Assembly (NCBI GenBank): GCA_027297485.1
Contig: JAPUHZ010000349.1
Location: forward strand, 1 to 16,564
From: Deltaproteobacteria bacterium
GTDB taxonomy: Bacteria > Desulfobacterota_B > Binatia > UBA9968
Length of the DNA: 16,564 nucleotides
Direction of reading: 5' to 3'
In this document: piece by piece, positions 13,313-16,564 of the stretch
Numbering within the stretch: position 1 is the stretch's first letter
Layout of the letters: the number at the start of each line of letters is the position of its first letter
Made by a program: the position numbers and the translations under genes
The notes under the pieces: generated by a model
What the model was told of the DNA's origin: nothing
What the model saw: only the letters and a program-made list of their open reading frames with translations
Database searches by the model: none

Positions 13313-14185
13313 CTAAAAGGCCTGGAACTCCTTTTCCTCCCTGTCCTCCGTCTCCAGTTGGATGGTAGTGTGTTCAATTTTGAAGCGATCCCTTAATATG
13401 CCCTCAATCTCGTTCAGGACCTGGTGAGAATCCTCTTTGCCATTCACAACCGCATGGGCACTGAGGGTAAAGACCCCGGAAGTCACTGCCCAAACATGGA
13501 GGTCATGAACTTTGATGACCCCGCTGACCTTCTCCACGGCCCTCTGCAGCTCTTCAACATCGATCTCCCTTGGGACAGACTGCATGAGGATATTGACCGA
13601 TTCTTTAATCAGACTCCACGAGGTATAAAGTATAAGCAAACCGATAAAGATACTGATCAGCGGATCGGCCAGATACCATCCGGTGAGCAGCATGATTAAA
13701 CCGGCAGCCACGGCACCCACAGATCCCAGGGTGTCACCGAGGACGTGGAGGAAAGCGCCGCGCACATTGAGACTTCCCTGACGGGAACCATAGAGGATCG
13801 CCCCGGCGGCAATATTTACCATCAGGCCTATGGAAGCTACCACAAGCATCCCCACACTATGAACTTCCGGCGGATCTAAAAAACGGCGGTAGGCCTCATG
13901 AAAAATGACTCCGACGATGAGCCAGAGGGTAAGTCCGTTGATGAGCGCAGCTAAGATCTCCAGGCGGTGATAACCGTAGCTCCTTTTCGTTGTGGCCGGC
14001 CGCCTGGCCATCTGAAAAGCAAAAAGACTCAGACCCAAAGCCGCTATGTCGGAGAACATGTGGCCGGCGTCGGAAAGCAAGGCGAGGCTATTGGTCAAAA
14101 GCCCTCCCACAACCTCAGCCACAAAATAAACTGAAGTTATGACCAAGGCCGAAGTTAAGCGGCGGGTTTCAGTCGTTCGTTCCAT
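13313..14185 (-). CDS. cation diffusion facilitator (CDF) metal exporter, CzcD/ZitB type
   Basis: This is an inner-membrane proton antiporter that exports divalent metal ions, most likely zinc or cobalt. ATG 14185 has GGAG six bases upstream. The 290-residue protein has six membrane segments and the paired metal-site signatures of the family: HxxxD in helix 2 (DAGHMFSD, H42/D46) and HxxxD in helix 5 (HVLGDTLGS, H147/D151). The loop GYHRLEILAALINGLTLW is also typical. The C-terminal cytoplasmic domain (about residues 205-280) has VSGVIKVHDLHVWAVTSG and EHTTIQLE, as in dimeric zinc-sensing CDF tails. The histidine-rich loop of eukaryotic homologs is absent. It lies 139 bases downstream of mltA on the same strand, in a possible loose operon. 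Confidence 0.93.
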   Translation of the reverse strand: MERTTETRRLTSALVITSVYFVAEVVGGLLTNSLALLSDAGHMFSDIAALGLSLFAFQMARRPATTKRSYGYHRLEILAALINGLTLWLIVGVIFHEAYRRFLDPPEVHSVGMLVVASIGLMVNIAAGAILYGSRQGSLNVRGAFLHVLGDTLGSVGAVAAGLIMLLTGWYLADPLISIFIGLLILYTSWSLIKESVNILMQSVPREIDVEELQRAVEKVSGVIKVHDLHVWAVTSGVFTLSAHAVVNGKEDSHQVLNEIEGILRDRFKIEHTTIQLETEDREEKEFQAF

Positions 14186-14324
14186 TACGGACTCCGGTAT
14201 AGCGTAAGCTACCCCTCCATTATCATTCAGCCGATATCCTTTCTCAACAGTGACGAGCAGAGTCTCCTTTTCATCTCAGCCTTCAGAGACTGATCCGGAC
14301 TCTTTTGACACTTCCGAGTTGGAG

Positions 14325-15506
14325 CTATGGGCTCGCCTTTTTCTTGATCAGGAAATAAAGCCTGCCGGTGCTTTTCATAGCACCCGCAACCAACCCTGCC
14401 TCATCGCCGCTCCCAAAGTAGAGATCGACCCTTCTAGGGCCTCGAATAGCGCTCCCCGTATCCTGGTTCAAGACAAAGCGGGAAAAGGGTCGCCAATCGA
14501 CTAGGTTGCCCGCGGCGTCGAGAATCGGCCTCCGGGAGACGACAAATGCCAAAGCGCCTTTGGGAAAAAGACGCGAGTCTGTCGCGATAGAGCGCCCCGG
14601 AGTCAGAGGGACCTCAAGGCTGCCTAAAGGCCCATTTTCTACAAAACGAAAAAAAATGTAGCTCTCATTTTCGGCAAAGAGGGCATCCCGCTCCTCGGGA
14701 TGCTCCGTCAGGTAGCGGCGCAGACGCTGCATAGAGAGCCCCTCCGCCGACACTTTGCCGCTATCGATGAGAATTCTCCCGATGCTACTGTAGGGCCTCC
14801 CATTGAAAGCGGCATAATTCAGGTGGAGGAGGCGGCCATCCTCCAGCCGGAGCAGTCCTGAACCCTGGATATGAAGAAAAAAAAGCTCTACTGGATCCTT
14901 CACCCAAGCAATCTCATATCCCTTCCCCTTAAGACGTCCCAAGCTGTCGATTTCATAGCGGGAAAAATAAGGGACCAGTCGGTTCCCCACGATCTGCCCC
15001 AGCATTTTTTCTTCTCGGATCTCCGGCTTGAAGCTGTCCAACTCCACCTCTATGAGATCTTCGGGCCTCCGGTAAACAGGGAAGCGGTATGTCGGCGTCT
15101 CGGTCAGGCTGCCTTCAATCACGGGCTGATAATATCCGGTAAAAAGGACCTCCTCCTCGCCCGGATCGCCCCCGGGCCGATATAGATCAAAACGGGAGTG
15201 AATCTCCTCAGCCAGCATCTCCGGCCGATCCCAAAGCTCAAGCAGCTCCATGAAAGACAGGAGCGATTCCTTAATTTCTTGGGCAGTGAATAGTCTGGGC
15301 TGCTCTCCAACAGGACGATCCGGTGGAAGCTTGGCGAGAAACTCTAGGCTGCGGTGAATGGCACGGCGGAGCGAATCCCGATCCAGGTCGTCTTTAAAGA
15401 GTGGAGAATCGCCCTCCCGGATCTGCCCGCTTCCTCCCAAAGCAGGATGAAGGAAGAGGAAAAAAAGAAAGAACGTTACTAACAGTCGCATCCCGTCTTG
15501 AACCAT
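14325..15506 (-). CDS. mltA: membrane-bound/periplasmic lytic murein transglycosylase A (MltA)
   Basis: MltA cleaves the MurNAc-GlcNAc glycan linkage of peptidoglycan with formation of 1,6-anhydroMurNAc, during wall recycling. The protein has 393 residues from ATG 15506 (378 or so if ATG 15491 is used; neither has a clear ribosome site). Family motifs in order: VLFTGYYQPVIEGS, YRFPVYRRPEDLI, LFFLHIQGSG, ENESYIFFR, VPLTPGRSIATD, GALAFV, and the terminal RFVLNQDTGSAIRGPRRVDL then YFGSGDEAG. The catalytic aspartate corresponds to D361 in VDLYFG. An N-terminal signal (LLVTFFLFFLFLHPALGG) is present, but no lipobox cysteine, unlike the E. coli lipoprotein, so it may be soluble in the periplasm or anchored by an uncleaved helix. 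Its start is only 28 bases from the divergent zincin gene. Confidence 0.93.
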   Translation of the reverse strand: MVQDGMRLLVTFFLFFLFLHPALGGSGQIREGDSPLFKDDLDRDSLRRAIHRSLEFLAKLPPDRPVGEQPRLFTAQEIKESLLSFMELLELWDRPEMLAEEIHSRFDLYRPGGDPGEEEVLFTGYYQPVIEGSLTETPTYRFPVYRRPEDLIEVELDSFKPEIREEKMLGQIVGNRLVPYFSRYEIDSLGRLKGKGYEIAWVKDPVELFFLHIQGSGLLRLEDGRLLHLNYAAFNGRPYSSIGRILIDSGKVSAEGLSMQRLRRYLTEHPEERDALFAENESYIFFRFVENGPLGSLEVPLTPGRSIATDSRLFPKGALAFVVSRRPILDAAGNLVDWRPFSRFVLNQDTGSAIRGPRRVDLYFGSGDEAGLVAGAMKSTGRLYFLIKKKASP

Positions 15507-15534
15507 AAAGCAGTTTCGTGCAAACTTCTTACCA

Positions 15535-15903
15535 TTGGATCAAAGAGAATTTAAAAAGGAGGCTGCCCGAGTGCTGGAGCGACTTCCCAGGGAGTTTCGC
15601 AACCATCTCCACAACGTGGAGATGGTTATCGAGAAGAAGCCCAAAAAAAGTCAGCTCAAAGCCGTTGGCCTCGATCCTCAGAGATCCGTGCTCTACGGTC
15701 TCTATGAAGGCACTCCTTTATCCAAACGCTCAACCCTACACCCACCTCTACTACCCGACAAGATTACTCTCTTCTCCGAACCCCTGATACATGATTTTCA
15801 AGATCTCGCCGAACTCCGCAAACAAATCCGCATCACTATTTTACATGAAATCGCCCACTACTTCGGCATGGACGAAGCGAAGATCGAAAAATTGGGGTAC
15901 TAG
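15535..15903 (+). CDS. small zincin-like metallopeptidase family protein
   Basis: The 122-residue cytoplasmic protein belongs to the zincin-like metallopeptidase family (PF06262 type; assignment from memory of the motifs). Its N-terminal helix is MDQREFKKEAARVLERLPRE. The middle has YGLYEGTPLSKRS and LPDKITLFSEPLI. The C-terminal zinc helix is ILHEIAHYFGMDEAKIEKLG, with HExxH at 104-108 and an acidic residue (D113) in the usual downstream position. The family is widespread, short and biochemically little known. TTG 15535 is chosen because the homologous N-terminus begins there; no ribosome site is seen, so translation may start weakly or leaderless. It diverges from mltA with 28 bases between start codons. 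Confidence 0.85.
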   Translation: MDQREFKKEAARVLERLPREFRNHLHNVEMVIEKKPKKSQLKAVGLDPQRSVLYGLYEGTPLSKRSTLHPPLLPDKITLFSEPLIHDFQDLAELRKQIRITILHEIAHYFGMDEAKIEKLGY

Positions 15904-16345
15904 CCAAAAAGGTTTTTCGGGTTTCGGGTCTCCAGTTACCCGTTTAACTCCAAGGAGTGTTGAAAAACCTATTCTCAAGCCAGTCAAAAAGGTGCAAGTT
16001 AAGATAGTCGCGAGGCGCCGAGCTTTCAGTACTCGTGGTCGTGGCCCCTGTTTGTAAACGAGCACGAAATCCGATCACGGATGCAAATTGCTGTATACTG
16101 TCCCCGGAAATCCCGGAAATCCGTAATCGAAAAATATTTGTCCGATCGATTCCCCTTCCAATGACATGATGCAATGCACCCGGGGTATCCATTCTTGGTT
16201 GCCTTGACATATCAGGCTTTTTTATTCTTTGTAATTCATCTCAAGAAAGTTATGCACCTATTCGCCTAAGTCACCCTTTTGCAGAAGACCACCGTAAAGG
16301 TGAATAAGTTGTCATCTTGGAAGCCTGACCCTGTTTTTTTCCTAC
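15904..16345. other. gene-free stretch with transposase relic and repeat debris
   Basis: Between the zincin gene and the aldo/keto reductase there is no intact gene. The stretch contains the RAYT relic (16127-16210), the minus-strand motif GGGGACAGTATAC (16093-16105), a tandem 9-mer GGAAATCCC/GGAAATCCG (16106-16123), and minus-strand AGGGTCAGGCTT (16321-16332). Motifs of the GGGGACAGTATAC and AGGGTCAGGC kind often accompany REP-associated transposase loci; this is recollection, not a search. Confidence 0.5.
16127..16210 (-). pseudogene. N-terminal relic of a REP-associated tyrosine transposase (RAYT, Y1/IS200-like)
   Basis: ATG 16210 opens MSRQPRMDTPGALHHVIGRG followed by IDRTNIFR, the typical N-terminus of RAYT proteins, including the HH-containing segment at the start of the HUH nuclease domain. 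After 28 residues the match ends abruptly, and the open frame (to 15944) encodes low-similarity sequence without the HUH triad or catalytic tyrosine. Intact RAYTs have about 150-300 residues. The element is dead. The break coincides with the tandem GGAAATCC repeat, suggesting deletion between repeats. Confidence 0.7.
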
Positions 16346-16564
16346 TCACACCGCGATCATTTCAATACGCTTCGTTTCCTCTGGCGTGAGTTCGAAACCT
16401 TCGACTTGTATATCGTCTTTCATATGTTGCTCACTCGTCGTTCCTGTCAACGGGAGCATGCCTATTTGCATGGCAAATCGAAATATGACCTGCTGAGGAC
16501 CTGTCTTTAAGCGTTTGGCCATCTCCCAAATGTCAGGCTCTCTCAACACATCGTGATTCGCCGT
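16346..16564 (-). CDS. aldo/keto reductase, C-terminal part (runs off the window)
   Basis: The frame is open to the window edge (16564); the first visible residues are TANHDVLREPDIWEMAKRL. The 72 visible residues are the end of the TIM-barrel of an NADPH-dependent aldo/keto reductase. GPQQVIFRFAMQIGMLPLTG matches the family stretch that precedes the NADP-binding loop (typically tpaQvllrw...g..plpGt). TSEQHMKDDIQVEGFELTPE then matches the terminal helices, ending in ETKRIEMIAV and TGA 16348-16346. The catalytic tetrad lies outside the window. Nothing is known of the substrate. No terminator hairpin is evident after the stop. Confidence 0.8.
   Translation of the reverse strand, partial: TANHDVLREPDIWEMAKRLKTGPQQVIFRFAMQIGMLPLTGTTSEQHMKDDIQVEGFELTPEETKRIEMIAV

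Noticed and set aside
15920..15942. CGGGT...ACCCG hairpin after the zincin gene as a terminator
   Set aside because: The stem has only five base pairs with a long loop and no real U tract.

Overview
The window comes from an uncharacterised Gram-negative bacterium. Several exported proteins have Sec-type signal peptides, there is an MltA-type murein transglycosylase, and the genes are packed in operons with good Shine-Dalgarno sites and frequent GTG/TTG starts. Codon use and base composition are moderate, with no strong GC skew. I cannot fix the phylum. The iron(III)-type binding proteins resemble families common in environmental lineages such as Methylomirabilota/NC10 or Desulfobacterota-like bacteria, but that is only a guess.

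The core (about 0.8-10.8 kb, minus strand) is a carbon-phosphorus (C-P) lyase operon for phosphonate degradation, transcribed in the order phnI-G-H-J-K-L-M'-M-SBP1-phnN-SBP2. PhnI, G, H and J form the lyase core. PhnI (with G/H/L) couples the phosphonate to the ribose of ATP. PhnM removes pyrophosphate. The radical-SAM enzyme PhnJ breaks the C-P bond, and PhnN brings the product back to PRPP. PhnK and PhnL are the associated ABC-type ATPases. Unusual points are: phnI comes first; a degenerate second PhnM (M') stands next to an intact PhnM; PhnL has altered signature and H-loop residues; PhnK carries an N-terminal cysteine cluster; and two iron(III)-type periplasmic binding proteins flank phnN, with no permease, no phnCDE and no phnP in view.

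Upstream and divergent (10.9-11.8 kb, plus strand) is a CysB-like LysR regulator. Its promoter and the phnI promoter overlap through a shared TTGA-N6-TCAA palindrome, so it is the probable local regulator of the operon.

The phn-lysR block is bracketed by pieces of one type of MFS transporter gene. A 5' fragment lies at 137-357, and a copy lacking the first membrane helix lies at 11939-13041. The two share a 57-bp direct repeat with one mismatch (301-357 and 12003-12059). This looks like the footprint of an insertion or recombination event that placed the phosphonate cluster inside or beside an MFS gene.

The right end holds unrelated chromosomal genes: a CDF metal exporter and MltA (minus strand), a small zincin-type metalloprotease (plus strand), the relic of a REP-associated tyrosine transposase, and the C-terminal end of an aldo/keto reductase running off the window. 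An imperfect inverted repeat fills the gap between the convergent MFS and CDF genes. I saw no tRNA, rRNA or CRISPR array.
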